Below are positions 21,839 through 34,782 of a stretch of 64,000 nt of DNA, in pieces. Positions within the stretch are counted from its first letter, which is position 1. The number at the start of each line of letters is the position of its first letter. The stretch comes from Erodium maritimum (lineage: Eukaryota > Streptophyta > Magnoliopsida > Geraniales > Geraniaceae), in NCBI GenBank assembly GCA_963921825.1, contig OY997591.1, positions 22,439,515 to 22,503,514 of the forward strand, given 5' to 3'. A model generated the notes under the pieces. That model did no database searches. It was not told the origin of the DNA and was given only the letters and a program-made list of their open reading frames with translations. A program made the position numbers and the translations under genes.

Positions 21839-22828
21839 CTAGACAGGTGAGGAACAAGCCGCCCTGGCAAGCCAGTGAGCTGCTTTGTTCGCTGTCCGCT
21901 TTACAAAGACGAGTTGTAGGTACTCGAGTTGAGATAAAAGGGAGATACAATCAGTGATAATTGTCCCTAAAGGAGATAGAAGACTTCCTCTTTTCCTGAT
22001 CATATCCACTATGATCTTGCAGTCGCTTCTCACTATTGCCCTCTGTCGGGGGTGTTGCTTAAGCCAAGTCAGCGCGTCCCTGATTGCATACGCCTCCACC
22101 AGGGCCGGGTTTTGGGGGCCATGAATGGAGGTCGACCTGGCCCCCGTGATTCGGCCCTGGTCATCCCTACCAATCCATCCCGTCCCCATCAGATTCGCCG
22201 CCGCGAATAAAGCTTCATCTGTGTTTAGTGCCCAGGATCCCTGGGGCGGGGGCTCCCACACTTCAGCCCCAGGGGTTCGGCCTCGAACAGGCTGGGTAAG
22301 CTTTTGTTTCTTACGTTTCATAGCCTCCAACCATCCAGCTTGTAGATGAAAAGCTGTTTGGAAGGTCGTTGCCGCCGCCTGGGTCTTCTGTTCCCACACC
22401 ACCTTGTTTCTAGCCTTCCACACCTCCCACAGGATGCAGCCTATCAGTCCTCCACAGGCCGGAGGGTTACTACTTAGTGTCTTCCGCACCCAATCCGAGA
22501 TTGACTGGGCATCATGTGGAATGTTTAGTCCCGACTTGGTCCAACATTCCGCTGCCATAGGACACTCTACTAGCAGATGGAGTTCGGACTCCTCAGCCTG
22601 TGTACAAACCGGACATAATGCCGCCATATCTATATGTCTTCGTCTGAGGTTTACCGCCACTTGTAGGCACCCTGAGCACGTCCTCCACAGAAACATACGG
22701 ACTTTAGGCAATACTTCTAGGTGCCAAATTCGCGTCCATATGTCCGTCTGGGGTTGAAAGACTGCCTGATCTTGTTGGCACAGTCCATAGGCCGCTTTCA
22801 CCGTATATTGTCCCAAATAGTCCCCCAC
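21839..22828 (-). pseudogene. LINE zf-RVT and RNase H segment
   Basis: 330 codons open. Residues about 10-110 match the zf-RVT region: IWHLEVLPKVRMFLWR, then CPVC..E..HLLVECP with its Cys/His pattern. Residues about 200-325 match the plant LINE RNase H (RVT_3): NTDEAL, a central glutamate in VEAYAIRDAL, the SDC motif and RTANKAAHWLAR. This frame is joined to the upstream RT frame, but an in-frame TGA at 22829-22831 replaces what is usually a tryptophan codon. The domain would cut RNA in RNA/DNA hybrids. Confidence 0.85.
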
Positions 22829-24957
22829 TCAGTACCAGGAGTCAGATACGGCAAACTTACTGATTGGGACCGCCAGTATTGCCTGTTGAACGTCCTCTTC
22901 AAACATGTGCCGGATTTTGTCAACGTCCCACCTCCTTTCATTTGGTAGCATAATCTCCGCCACCGGGCGAAAAGCTAGATCCGTCCTTGTCGACTGCACA
23001 CGTGGTTCCACCCCTACCAACCACGGGTGGGCACCAATAAGTGTGGTCGTCCCTGGCCCTATAGATCTCCTCGCTCCTTCCTTAACCATATCCTGAGCCG
23101 ATAGAAGGCTTTGCCATACGAAACTTTGATTCGGTCTCCGAACCGCCTCCAATACCGACGTCTCCGAGTAGTATCGTGCTTTCAACACCCGAGCAACTAG
23201 ACTAGTTTCATCTTGGAGTAGTCTCCACAGCTGTTTACCCAACAAGGCCGTATTGAAGTCAAACATATTCTTAAACCCCAGCCCCCCCTCCTCCTTCGGG
23301 CGGGACATGGTCGTCCACGACTGCCAAATAACCCCTTTACCTCCTTCCCCACCCGACTTCCACCAGAACCGGGCCAAGGCCACATTCATCTTCTCTAGTA
23401 ACCCTTTCGGCAGCCGCATAACACTCATCGTGTAGGTGGGAATCGCCTGAAGCACTGACTTTACTAGGACTTCCTTACCAGCCCCATTTAGTAGCTTACC
23501 ATCCCATCTCTGAATTCGACGCAGGACCCGCGTGAGGATATATTTCAGCCCCTGCTTCCTGCTACGTCCCATCATATTTGGGATACCCAGATAAGGGGAA
23601 GGGTGAATGAGTTCCGGGATACCCAGTATCCGTATCCCGTCCTCCCGCCGGGCGGGAGATGTATTGGCACTGAAGAACAGGGACGACTTATGCTGATTTA
23701 CTATATGCCCTGACGCTTCTTCAAACACCCGCAGGTACTCCTGCACTCGCCCCATCTCCAACGGGGTCGCCTTGCAGTACACATAACAGTCATCCGCAAA
23801 AAAAAATGGGACAAAGGCGGAGCCCTAGGGGTTATCCGGACTCCATGAATCTCTCCTGTCCCCTCCGCTCCTTGCAATATCCTCGAGAAACCTTCCATGC
23901 AAAATAAGAATAAGTACGGGGACAAAGGGTCACCCTGCCGAATCCCCCTCTCTGGTTGCACAAACCCCGTTTGCTGGCCTCCCGCCATTATGTCATATGT
24001 GACCGAGTACGTACAGCGACGTACTAGATTGATCCACTCCTCACTGAGACTGAAGCCCCTCATCATATCCCACATAAAACCCCAAGTAGTGCAGAGTCTC
24101 ATACGATAAGATGATGTTGTCTTGTATTGACCGACCCGGGACAAAAGCATGAGTCCATCCAGCAGACCCTTCAGCCGATTAGCCGCCACCTTCGACACTA
24201 TCTTAAAAATCACATTGCAGAGAGCGATAGGCCTCAAGTCCTTCAGAGACATCGGACACTCCACCTTCGGGATCAGAACCAAAGTCGTTCTGTTCAAGCC
24301 TGGTGCTATGTCCTCCCCCGCAAAGATCCGCCGACCCCAGCGAGTAACATCCTCGCCCACTGTACCCCAATATTTCTGGTAGAAAAACGGGTTCAAACCA
24401 TCTGGACCGGGCGACTTGTTCGGCCCCATCGAAAACGTGGCCTCCCGAACTTCCTCCGAAGTCACGTCCCTCATCAGTGCCCGATTCTGAGCCTCGGTCA
24501 CCTGTTGTGGAAACCGAGGACCATTAATCCCATCGGCCCGTGTCTTTCTGGACAATGACTTGTAGTAATCCAGAATATCCTCCCCCAGACCCGAATCCCA
24601 GGAAAGGACATTCCCATCCCCGTCTTTCAGTTCCGTCACTCGGTTTAAATTCTTTCGTTGAGACGCCGACGCCTAGAAGAATTTAGTGTTTTGATCACTG
24701 TCCGTAAGCCAATGTTGCTTGGCTCTCTGACTCCAGAACTCCCCCTTCTTCTCCGGGGCTGCCACGTAGAGCTTCTGCAGCGCTCTCCTCCTGCGAATAC
24801 TCGGTCTATCCATTCGCCCATTTAACCACAGGATATCCTTTTCGTACCGGGAGATCTTCTTGGCTAACACGTTGTAAACCTCCTTCCCCCAGACTTCCAG
24901 CGCTTCGCCAGTCTCCTTAGTTTTTATTCCTATGTCGCAATCTCCCGGGGACCCCCA
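22829..24957 (-). pseudogene. LINE reverse transcriptase, disrupted
   Basis: Motifs run in order: GPNKSPGPDGLNPFF (near 24420), RPIALCNVIFKI (near 24230), RGIRQGDPLSPYLF (near 23940), the catalytic FADD box (near 23785) and the C-terminal MRLPKGL and KEEGGLGF region (to 23270). Damage: a stop at 24670-24672, a frameshift at the 9-A run 23798-23806 just before FADD, and another shift near 24130. Between ETLHYL (near 24085) and the WDMMRGF segment about 30 residues are missing, including the motif with the first catalytic aspartate. RT activity is impossible from this copy. Confidence 0.87.
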
Positions 24958-25749
24958 TCAGGCCTGAACCAGACGACCACACTCTGGATCCTCCGCCCAC
25001 ATATTCTCAAATTGAAACTGTCTCGACCCCACCGGGTCCACCCGACGTTCCGAATCCATTAAAATAGGCAGATGGTCCGATGTGGAGATACCGAGATTGA
25101 CCAGATGTCCATCTGGCCAGGCATCCTTCAGCTCCCGCGAGATAAGAGCCCGGTCTAACTGAACCGCCATACGAGTTTCCGGTTCGCTCCCGCTATGCCA
25201 GGTGAATCCATACCCTTGTAACGGTACGTCCTCCACCTGGATCTCCCTCATTGACTCCCGAAAACCCTGAATGAGATGGGTCGGATAACGATTCCCCCCC
25301 ATTTTCTCCCGCTGTTTCAGGATTCCGTTAAAATCACCCATCAACAACCACTTCTTTGGAACATCCACCCGTGCTCCCAAAGACCGGATCATCTCCCAGG
25401 TCTGCCACCGAAGGTCCCGATTCGCCTCCCCATAGATGCCCGTAAACCGAAGCTCCTCCCCCTCTGGCCCTCTGACCTCGACATCAATGAACCTCTCCTG
25501 GCAGTCAATCTTCGTTACCAGCACCCCTGTCGCCCAGAGGAGTATAATACCCCCTTGCTGACCCACTGCCGGAGTTTCGCATCCCCGCGCAAACCCCGTC
25601 TTCAATTTTAGAATATCCACATCTCCTTTCCGAGCTATCGTCTCACTGAGAAAAACCACTTGCGGCTTCCTACGACGGATCACCCCTTTCAAGTATTCCA
25701 CCGTGGCTAGTTTCCCCAGTCCCCGACATTTCCACGATAGGAATCTCAT
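24958..25749 (-). pseudogene. LINE APE-type endonuclease domain
   Basis: Starting at the ATG at 25749 the frame reads MRFLSWKCRGLG. Family members have asparagine where this copy has lysine (WNCRG), a metal-site residue. Other motifs are present: FLSET, IYGEA, GDFNGIL, QLDRAL and SDHLPI with its catalytic histidine. The frame ends in TGA at 24958-24960, before the RT, which in active elements is in the same ORF. The upstream open part (25896-25750) is leader sequence. Confidence 0.87.
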
Positions 25750-26293
25750 CGGTCGACTCCCCACGCACCACACACAACAACAGGCTGCTGCACGTCGCTG
25801 ATCGAGACCAACCGGACCAGGCCCCGTGTACTTAGCCCCCCGGTGCCGGATCCCAAGCACGACACCACCCCAACCAAACCAAGCACCAGGCAACAAAAAC
25901 AGAATATCGTAACGAAAAAAGAACCAGAAAGCTTACCCCGTCGCCGTCGTCCACCTCCTACAACCATGAAGCCTCCAGACCCGAAGCAAAGACGCTGCTT
26001 CACCCGACATGACGACAACCTCCGTCCGAAACAGTACTGACCAGACACCCCCCGTCACCACCGATCAGGCACCTCCCCGATACAGAAAACACGAGATCGC
26101 CGAGCCTACAATTTCGGCGCCGAAGACTATCCCTCCGAATCGCAACTCCCAAGTCGCCGTTAGCAGACAACAGAGAACTCCACGAAGCCCCAGATCCCCT
26201 CCAACCGAGCTAGCCGCTGGAGCGCCGTCGGAGTGATTGCTGTGACCGTGCTTCGCCTAGGCTAGGGCCGGCGCTTAACTTGCACAAAACATT

Positions 26294-26929
26294 AGTTGTA
26301 TAACATTTCTCATTTTATTGAACTTGGTTTTAAATTTTCATACTCACTATAATAAATTATCAGATTTTTCACATTAATAATAGATGATAAAAATATCTTT
26401 TATTAATTTAAAAAAAATCTAACTATCAAATACATATTATCTTTGATAAAAAAAAATATATACATTAACGAAGAAACGATTATATAGAAAAATAACCCAA
26501 AATATTAAAAAAAAAAGTGAGGTAAGAAATAACAAAAACATCAAAATTAGAGAAACACAATCATATATGACCAGGAGGGGTTAAGAACCCCAATAATAAA
26601 GTAAGGACTCATAACTGCTTCCAGCTTCCGGAAACCCTCCTAACCTGAACCTTTGTAACAGACTCTTATACGTATAGCAAACTTCACCAGAATGTGGGTA
26701 ATCAAGAGTAATTAGGAAAATGGTCTTCATTTTGCAACGATTTTGGTCTCTAGCTTCCATTTACGAGTTTACATCTTTATCATGATGAGATGAATGTAAG
26801 AGTTGATCTGTGAGATAATTAAGATGATGAGTTCATAGACCTTTAGAGAGACTCATATTCAAATGGTTCGGTGAGTATTGAGCGTATTGCTCATTCTCAT
26901 GTTTAATTGCCCTTATGAGGATCCTCTCT
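26294..26929. other. AT-rich spacer, no gene seen
   Basis: No ORF, repeat or splice pattern could be supported. It lies between the target duplication of the LINE at 21751-26282 and the start of readable endonuclease remnants of the next LINE. Confidence 0.4.
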
Positions 26930-29700
26930 TAGAATTTGAAATGATTGTCCTCCTCCCAAAAGAGGAGGACCTTAAGTGACATGGTTCGCAAGCAACTGCC
27001 ACAATTCATTATGATTCAAGAATCTAAGATGTAGAAGGTTCCTAATTGGTTTTTCAAGTCTTGTGGTATGACTTGGTTGGATGTTTGATTTCATTCATAC
27101 AGTTAGGAATTCCAGAGGAATTATTTTTTGGAGGACTAACTTCACTCTTTCTCATATAAAGAAAGTGGTTTTTCTAAGACTTTAAACATGGATTGTTGCA
27201 TAACAAAACTTTGTGAACTCTTGGGGTCTAATTGATCTTCCTTTTGTGGGAGGAAAATTCACTCGGTTTGGTTATGGATCACTAGCCTCTAGGCTAGACA
27301 GATTTCAGGTTTCTTCTAATTTTCTTGCTTGCTTCTCCTCTCTCACTCAATTTTGTTTGTCAAGGTGCATCTCAGATCATAGGCCCTTATTTCTCTTTCC
27401 TAACCAGTTTGATTGGCGTCTTAAGCCCTTCAAATTTATCAATATATGGCTTGAAGACACAAGGTTCTATGCTGTAGTACAATCTTTCTGGTCTTCTTTC
27501 CAGGTGACTAGTTTGTCACATTATGTTCTTTGGCAAAAGGTTAAGCTTTTGAGAGTAGAGCTTAAAGCTTGGAATGTTGATGTTTTTGGATCCTTAGAGA
27601 CTCATATTTCTAGACTCGGATTACTTATTGATCAACTTGACTCAATTATTGAATTCAGAAGCTCGACTCCCAATGATTGTTGTGATAGGGGTGCCCTACA
27701 GGAAAAATTAATTATAAAAATAAAGCGCCTCTCCAAATTATGGAGTCAAAAGGCTAGAAGGAAATGGTTCTTGAATAGAGACAAAGGATCCAATTTTTCC
27801 CACATAGTGGCTAATTTTAAGGGGGCGAAGAAAAAATTACTCAAGTGATAATGGGAGATGCTACACTTATGGATCCAATGCAAATTAAACTTGCAGCTGC
27901 TGATCACTTCAGATTAAGGTTTAAGGCTTCTCCACACAATGACTTATCACTAGATAGGCTCAACTTCAACAATCTTTCTTTGGAAGAAGCTTCTTGGCTT
28001 GAGAGTCCTTTCTTGGAGGAAGAAGTTCACCAGGAAATTGTGTGGGTTTGCTCAAGAGATAAAGCAATTAGTCCTGATGGTTTCACCCTCAATTTTTTTC
28101 AAGTTTGTTGACCAATAATCAAGGAGGATATTTTGTTATTCCTCAATAATTTTCACTTATCTGGACAGCTTGGAAAATGTCTCAATTCTTCATTTATAAA
28201 GTTGATCCCCAAGTGTGACACACCTCTTTGCCTTGATTATTATAGGCCTATTAGTCTAATGGGAAGCCACTATAAGATCCTATCTAAACTCTTGTTTTTA
28301 AGGCTAAAATCAGTGATCTCCAAACTGGTGGGACAAGAGTAATCTAGATTTATTGTTGGGAGGTAGATTATTGATTGCTTCTGAGGTTATATCTTATCTA
28401 AGGAGAAGAAAAGAAAATGCTATAATTTTATATGCTAATTTTGAAAAGGCATTTGAAAAAATAAGTTAGATGTATGTCATTAATCTACTCACAAGTATGG
28501 GTGTCGGTTTCAAATGAAAGTTATGGATGATGGCATGTTTCAAATCTCATATCTCAATTTTAGTTAATGGAACTCCTAGCCCCGATTTTCAAATTGAAAG
28601 AGGGTTGAGGCAAGGTTGTGCTCTGTCTCTTCTAACCTTTGTCCTAGTGACTGAAGGCTTAAATTAGATCTTAAAGGCAACCCTCTCATGTGCTCACATC
28701 CAAGGCACCCAAATTGGTTTAACAGGTCCCATTGTCTCATACTTATCGTTTGCTGATGACACAATATTTTTCCTCAAAGCTTCCTTGACAGGTCTTGAGA
28801 ATTTAAAACAACTCTCTCTATGTTTCATATTGTTGTTGGGTTTGGTGTAAATTATTCAAAATCAGTCATAATCCCAATGAACTTAACTGATTCGAAAACT
28901 TCCTCTTATTTACATATTTTCAATTGTAATTCTGCCACTCTCCCTACGACCTATTTGGCATTTTCTTTATGGGCGAATCCCAAAAGATTTATTACCTAGA
29001 AGCCTATTCTGGATAGATTCAAACATGCATTTGATCTTTGGAAAGACAAACTCCTATCTTTTGGAGGCAGAATCACATTGATAAAATCAACCTCTGGTGC
29101 CCTTCCTCTTTACTATTTCTCCATTCTAAAGGCCCCAAAAGAAGTGATCAAGTCCATGGAAGCCTGACAAAGGAAATTTCGTTGCTATGACTCCTCTCAC
29201 TCAAAGACCTTTTGCAAAGTCAATTGGAATTTTGTTTGCAGATCAAAACAAGATGGGGGGCTAGGAATTAAAAAGCTTTCCCTTATGAATTCGCCTATCC
29301 TTGCTAAATGGTGGTGAGTTTTGCCTTAGAAAAAGATTCTTTTTGGAAGCTTGTTATTTGTGCAAGATTTGGTTGGAGCTCTAATGAATAAGACTTATCT
29401 AATTTTTCTAAGATAGGAAACCAAAGCTTAATGTATGATATTATTGGTATGTGCAAGGGTGCTAGACTTGCATATCTGTATGGTAACAAAGGTTTACATT
29501 ATGTTATTGGCAATATATCAAGAATCCACTACTGGGAGTACATTTAGTGGGGAGACTTGTCCCTTAAATTCATATTCCCTAGAATTTACCTATTAGCAAA
29601 ATCAAAATCTGAACTGGTTCCTAATCTATGTGATGTTTCCTTTTGGGATCTCAATCTCAGGAGAGATCCAAGAGGTTGGGAGTGTCAAGAATGGGGATTA
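26930..29700 (+). mobile_element. Second LINE type, degenerate endonuclease and RT (copy 1)
   Basis: The plus strand holds broken frames in LINE order. The endonuclease C-terminal half is at about 27050-27400 (GLIDLPFVGGKFTRFG, SRLDRF, SDHRPL) and a linker runs to 27848. RT pieces are at 27845-28342 (SPDGFTLNFF, YRPISLMG), 28440-28650 (RGLRQGCALS) and the FADD box at 28749-28760. The connection region extends to about 29700 (DGGLGIKKLS, HYWEYI, DLNLRRDPRGWE). Many stops and frameshifts are present. A diverged relative occupies 41525-48133. The right end is cut by the ORF1-type fragment starting near 29700. Confidence 0.8.
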
Positions 29701-30660
29701 TCGCAGTTGGTACGAACAAAGGCCACGAGGGAGTCTATCAGGGAACCCATGGGAGAATGTGAGGACGTCCCATGTGATAAGTGGGGTTTCTGCTGGGGAG
29801 GAGCGGTAAAAGTGAGGTTCCGAATGACCTTAGACGACCACTACGCCGCACTCTAGTGTTACGGTTCCAAGAATTTCAGGACCTGGTGCGAGTCTCCTTA
29901 ACCTACACCAAACTACCTAATTTTTTTCTTCAACTGCGGTAGGATTGGACATGGGGTCCGGGACTATGACCGAGAAATTCCAACCCTCGTTTTGATACCT
30001 CACTCCTCGAATCCAAGTCAGACACCCTGAGCAGAATTATGCCACTAACTAGGAGGAAAATGCGACACTATCCATACCACCGGATTTTTTGGCTTTAACC
30101 CCGACCATTGTACCTAAGGATTCCTTATCTCGAGCAAGGGGACCAATTGTAACCCCAAACATGTACCTAACCCATGGAGTATAGTGGATGGGATTGGGAA
30201 GCCACTCCGGACCATTTGGGAGGTAGGTCAATCCTCGATGAATGGGTCAATCGGTACTTCACGAATTGTTCCATCTGTATCGCTGGGCACAAAGAGAGGG
30301 TCGGTTAGAGAACCACAAGAAGATTAGGCGAGGGCTGAGAAGCATCCTCGTTAGGAGGAATGAGCGACATCCAAGTCTTCAAGGACCATACTTGGGAGGG
30401 GTCCGTGGTGCAAGTTGTCCTCCCCTTGGTACTGTTGAGATCATGTTTGATCGCACTCATCACCACGGTAAGAGTCCCCACCGTAGGATCAAGCAGTGTT
30501 TATGCACCATCTTGAGCGGTCCTCTACAATACTGGAATTATGTTTCTTCATTGTTTTTTCAAATCTAAGTGTGGCCCTGACGAGTTGTCATAGAGTTTAT
30601 GGAAAATAACATGTTGAGGGACCCTGTCTTTAGACTGACTCTTTTTTATAATTAATAAAA
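29700..30660 (+). mobile_element. 5'-truncated ORF1-only LINE derivative
   Basis: It begins inside an ORF1-like frame (GLSQLVRTKATRE, then CDKWGFCWGGAVKVRF) that is homologous to ORF1 at 35.2 and 57.7 kb. A zinc knuckle follows near 29930 (FNCGRIGHGVRDYD), whose last cysteine is replaced by tyrosine. After ORF1 remnants come 3' UTR-like sequence and an AATAAAAGTAATACATTTCACT tail-like end near 30650-30690. No endonuclease or RT follows. It interrupts the LINE of 26930-29700. Confidence 0.65.
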
Positions 30661-30940
30661 GTAATACATTTCACTAAAAATATTACAAAAAAGTCAACTT
30701 GTACTATTTGTCAATTAGAAAATGCTTATATACAAATTAAATTTTGTTTGGTATGTAATTTTTGTTTTAGAAACACCTTATTTTATTGATTAAGATAAAG
30801 AAATACAATGTTAGATAAAACATTTAGAATAAACTATTTTTTAAAATGAGAATAAACAATTTTGTTTGTTAAAACATTATTCACGTTCTCTCTCGTTTAA
30901 CGAGAGTCTCTCCTAAGAAACCTTAGCCCTAGACTAGCCT

Positions 30941-31171
30941 ATGGAGCTCCCTGGTCCTGCACTCTCCGCTTACATCGTCACCGACACCACTATTGCAACC
31001 ATTGTCGGTCTTATCATGTCGTTGTCTCCCCTATTGCAGTCCCTTTCTTCTGAGGCCACGATGCCTTTAAGGTCTTGGCGTAAGAGAAGGATGAAGCAAA
31101 CCTTAGCCGACCTTGCTCCTGCGCCTCCTTCTTTCCCATCGTTCTCCACGTCCATCGTGCCTTTTTCTCTG
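30941..31171 (+). pseudogene. LINE ORF1, N-terminal part
   Basis: ATG at 30941, 77 codons, serine- and proline-rich, no recognised domain. The same start context (CCTATGGAGCTC, after CTAAGAAACCTTAGCCCTAG) recurs at about 56629 in the related element, which supports it as the real ORF1 start. The frame ends early at 31172-31174, so ORF1 is already broken before the LTR insertion point. Confidence 0.55.
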
Positions 31172-31560
31172 TAAGCCTCCACACCAGCACCACCAACGGG
31201 GAAACCAAGAAAAGGCCGTCTAGCGAAGCACAAACCCGTTGCTTCAGCTACAAGCAACCCACCACCACCACCCCCACCGACTCCCATTCCTCGCCCTTTA
31301 CCGTCCTCTTAGGGCGATCCTCATCCTCTGCCTCCATTGCAATGAGACCCTACTCGTGGGAAAGCACCGATCGACAACAACCCGAGGTCGACTTTGGAAG
31401 TTTTGAAGGTGGGACTATCACTCCTTAATGCGAATAGGATTCCGGTAATCCCTTCCTTCCTCACCATGCCTACCGACATGGTTCGCGGAAGAAAGGCGGT
31501 GCAGACCGCGAAGGACACTCTGCCGCCCACAACTTTGGAGTCGTCGGGGCTGATGGCGTG

Positions 31561-34500
31561 TGTCACGCCCCAATTTCAGTAAAACCGAACTCGGGACGCG
31601 AACGTTTAAAACAATAAAACACTTGAAACCTTTTACATAAAACACTTTAAAACCACCATTTACTTAACCAAAATAATCATTTACAACTTAAAAGTACGTC
31701 CCAAAAAATGGACAAAAAGCAAGGTATACGTCGCTAGACTCAAAAGTAAACCCGGACTCCCGCTCCTAGCTCTTCAAGCTTCGGAAGCTCACATAGTCCA
31801 ACCTGCGACCAGTACCTGTAGGAAAAGCAGCTAGGGGTGAGAGTTCGCTCACCACCACGGATAACAGATTGACTACGGCATACTTAGCAGACAATGCCGG
31901 TAACACCAACAACAACTCAACACCGGGGATCACTGTCCCCTACTCAAGTACTCCGACTGACACACACCCACTATTACTTTCCTCAACCGACTCAACACTC
32001 GGACACGTAATCTAGACCCGACACAACGATTGACGACCTCCTCCAAAGACACGACAGACAACCACGCAACACCCAAGATCACAAAGGATCGCACACCAAA
32101 CAAGATCACAAAGGATCCCACTCCAGCTGCTCAGTAACCCCCTCTCTCTCTCTCTCTCGCCCTTTACCGATCCCTGTCAGGTCAGGCGGTCGACCTGTCG
32201 CGCAACTTCTCCCGATCTCAGTCGGGAGGCTAGCCCACAACCTCCCCCTACCCCCGACCTCTGCCGGGAGGCTAGCCACACCCGCGCAACCCACGAAACT
32301 TCTCCCGACACACAGCCGGGAGGCTAGCCCACAACCTCTCCCCTACCCCCGACCTCTGTCGGGAGGCTAGCCACACCACAAACCTCGCAATCCTTCTCCC
32401 GATCGCTATCAGGAGGCTAGCCCACAACCTCTCCGCTTCCCCCGATCCCTGTCGGGAGGATGGCCACACCACGCAACTTCCCCGACACAAAGTCGGGTTT
32501 CAACCTCAGGTAACCACAATCACAATCACAAGAAAAGTTCAACAAACAGCAACAACACAGGTTCAACACTCCACAGGCACTCATGGCCACCCAAGACACC
32601 AACAGTAAAACACGGACTCAACAACCCCACGGGCACTCACGGCCTCCCAAGACACACCAACAGTAACTCACGGGCTCAACAACCCCACGGGCACTCACAG
32701 CCACCCAAGACACACCAACAGTAACTCACGGGCTCAACAACCCCACGGGCACTCACGGCCACCCAAGACACACCAACAGTAACTCACGGGCTCAACAACC
32801 CCACGGGCACTCACGGCCTCCCAAGACACACCGACCATAACTCACGGGCTCAATAACCCCACGGGCACTCATGGCCACCCAAGACACCGACCGTAAAACA
32901 CGGGCTCTCATGGCCACCCAAGACACAACAGTAATACGGGCTCTCATGGCCACCCAAGACACAAATTACACAATCAACCTCCGGGCATAACCAATGCCTC
33001 CAGCAGTTCTAATATCAATAGTTTCACAATCAACCTCTGGGCATGGTCATATGCCTCCAGTAATTCTCATAACGATAAGTTCACTGCTCCTGCGACACTA
33101 CTAAGTGTCACATGCATTTCTAATGCTCAATACGTTCCCATATCATACGACACTACCCGGTGTCGCCTACCTTTCTAATATTCGATAAACTTACTTAACT
33201 TACGACACCCCGGTGTCACATGCATTTCTACTGTTAACTTTCCCTAATCAGGGCCGAGATCCGGCTACATTTCCCTACCTCGTATGTTTTCTCCAAAAGC
33301 GCACAAATAAGCTCCGACGTGATCTCGGTCACTCGCCCAGCTTTCCCTTGCCTCTGTCTGCGGCACGATCTAATAAGAACACAATTTAAATACCCTTAAG
33401 TTCGCAGACATAAACCGGAATTTAATAACCCTGACGCCCAAAAGTAACCCTGACAATGTCGATCACTCCCAAATTTCCCAATTACTCGACATTGTCGATA
33501 ATGGACCCGAAAAAGCCCGATTCGCCCGACATGGCGAATCTGCCCGGGTTTTGGAAACACCCTTCCGGGGCTCTGAAAATTCCCGTTTTCGTTTCTATGG
33601 CCTTAGAATAATTCAAGGGTTCCTAGGCACTCGACGGAATCGAATTCCGACTTCCGAGTCATTTAATTAGCGCTTAAAGTTTCTAAACCCGTCAATTACA
33701 ACTTTCACAATTTAAATCCAAATTTCGATCTGGTTGTAGATTAATGATCCGGGGAACGTTCTAAACCACCCGAACACGAAACCCGAGCACCCGAGCACGT
33801 GGGCCCCACCCGGCCAAAGTTGGCCGTGGGTGGCTAGGTCTTTTTGGGCCCGGCCCACCATGGTGGTGGATGGTCCTAGCTCCGGCCAGCCACCCAACTC
33901 CGGCCAGCCACCTCACACGGCCAGCCGGCCACCCTACATGGTGGCCGGAGCTCCCCCGAGCTCCCAGTCACCGGAAAACGTTCGAAACTCGCTCCAAAAC
34001 GTCTCCAACGAACCCCACACCTCATTTCCACCATAAAATACTCATTTTAACCAAACCCTAACTTTTGAACTTAACCAAAACGAAGATCGATTAGGTGCTC
34101 ACCGTAGAGAATATCGATGGGAGTTCGATTCTTGGAACGTTGAGACGATCCAATGGTTGAAGCTCGTGAATAGTAGCCCAAACCCTAGCAACCTCTCTCT
34201 TTTCTCCCATTTTCTCCTTCTCCTTCTCTCTCTAAACTTCTCTCCCTTTTTCTATTTTTTTTCCTTTTTTCTAAGCATGGCCGACCAACCCCTCTTGTGT
34301 GGTCTTCTTGTTTTGCCCCATAAACCTAACACCACCACTTATTTGACAAGTGTCAAGTGAGTCCCACACCTTTTTAGAAAAATATCTTCTAGATATTTTC
34401 CAATCATATTCGCGAAATTCGATCGTTTCGGGCCCCGAACGGGCACTTTTTCCAAGAAATTACGAAACTTGACGGGCTACAAGGAAACGGCTCAACTAAG

Positions 34501-34782
34501 ACCGCTGGGACGACGGATAAGCTTTTTGGATCCAAAACGGTCCTCGAATGGACCAAAACGTCGCTCGGTTGACTTTTCCACCGAAAAGCCAACATTTCCC
34601 AAATTGATCAGAAAGTTGCCCTGAGTCCCCAGGAACTCACTTTGGTCGATATCGGGGTCAACTTAAGTCCAGTATGACCCTCGGGGTCAAATTTTAGGTT
34701 CGATTAAGTGTTAGTCTTAAGAATTTTAAATTTTCCCGTTTTTCGCAGGTTTGACTAGCGTTGACCGGGAGTGGTTCTTACA
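31561..34782 (-). repeat. Solo LTR, type I, inside the ORF1-only LINE
   Basis: The plus strand runs from TGTCACGCCCC to GAGTGGTTCTTACA, flanked by an exact 5-bp duplication GCGTG (31556-31560, 34783-34787). Length is 3222 bp. The 58-bp-type array is at about 32570-32965. A private array of about 60-bp units with CCCGA..TCGGGAGGCTAGCC hairpins is at about 32190-32470. The palindrome at 31836-31853 has one mismatch. The insertion splits ORF1 of the LINE. Confidence 0.9.

Larger units (their letters stand above)
21751..26282 (-). mobile_element. L1-type LINE with endonuclease, RT, zf-RVT and RNase H, no ORF1
   Basis: 4532 bp bounded by an exact 11-bp duplication CACAAAACATT (21740-21750, 26283-26293). 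The 3' end (low coordinate) has a short A-tail on the minus strand. The order is 5' leader (26282-25750), endonuclease (25749-24958), RT (24957 to about 23400), connection and zf-RVT (to about 22330) and RNase H (to 21839). The leader shows no ORF1 zinc-knuckle protein, so the copy is 5'-truncated or of an ORF1-less type. Several stops, frameshifts and an internal deletion make it inactive. Confidence 0.9.

Noticed and set aside
22125..24558. Several plus-strand ORFs of 60-143 codons
   Set aside because: They are shadows of the minus-strand LINE coding sequence with no recognisable domain.
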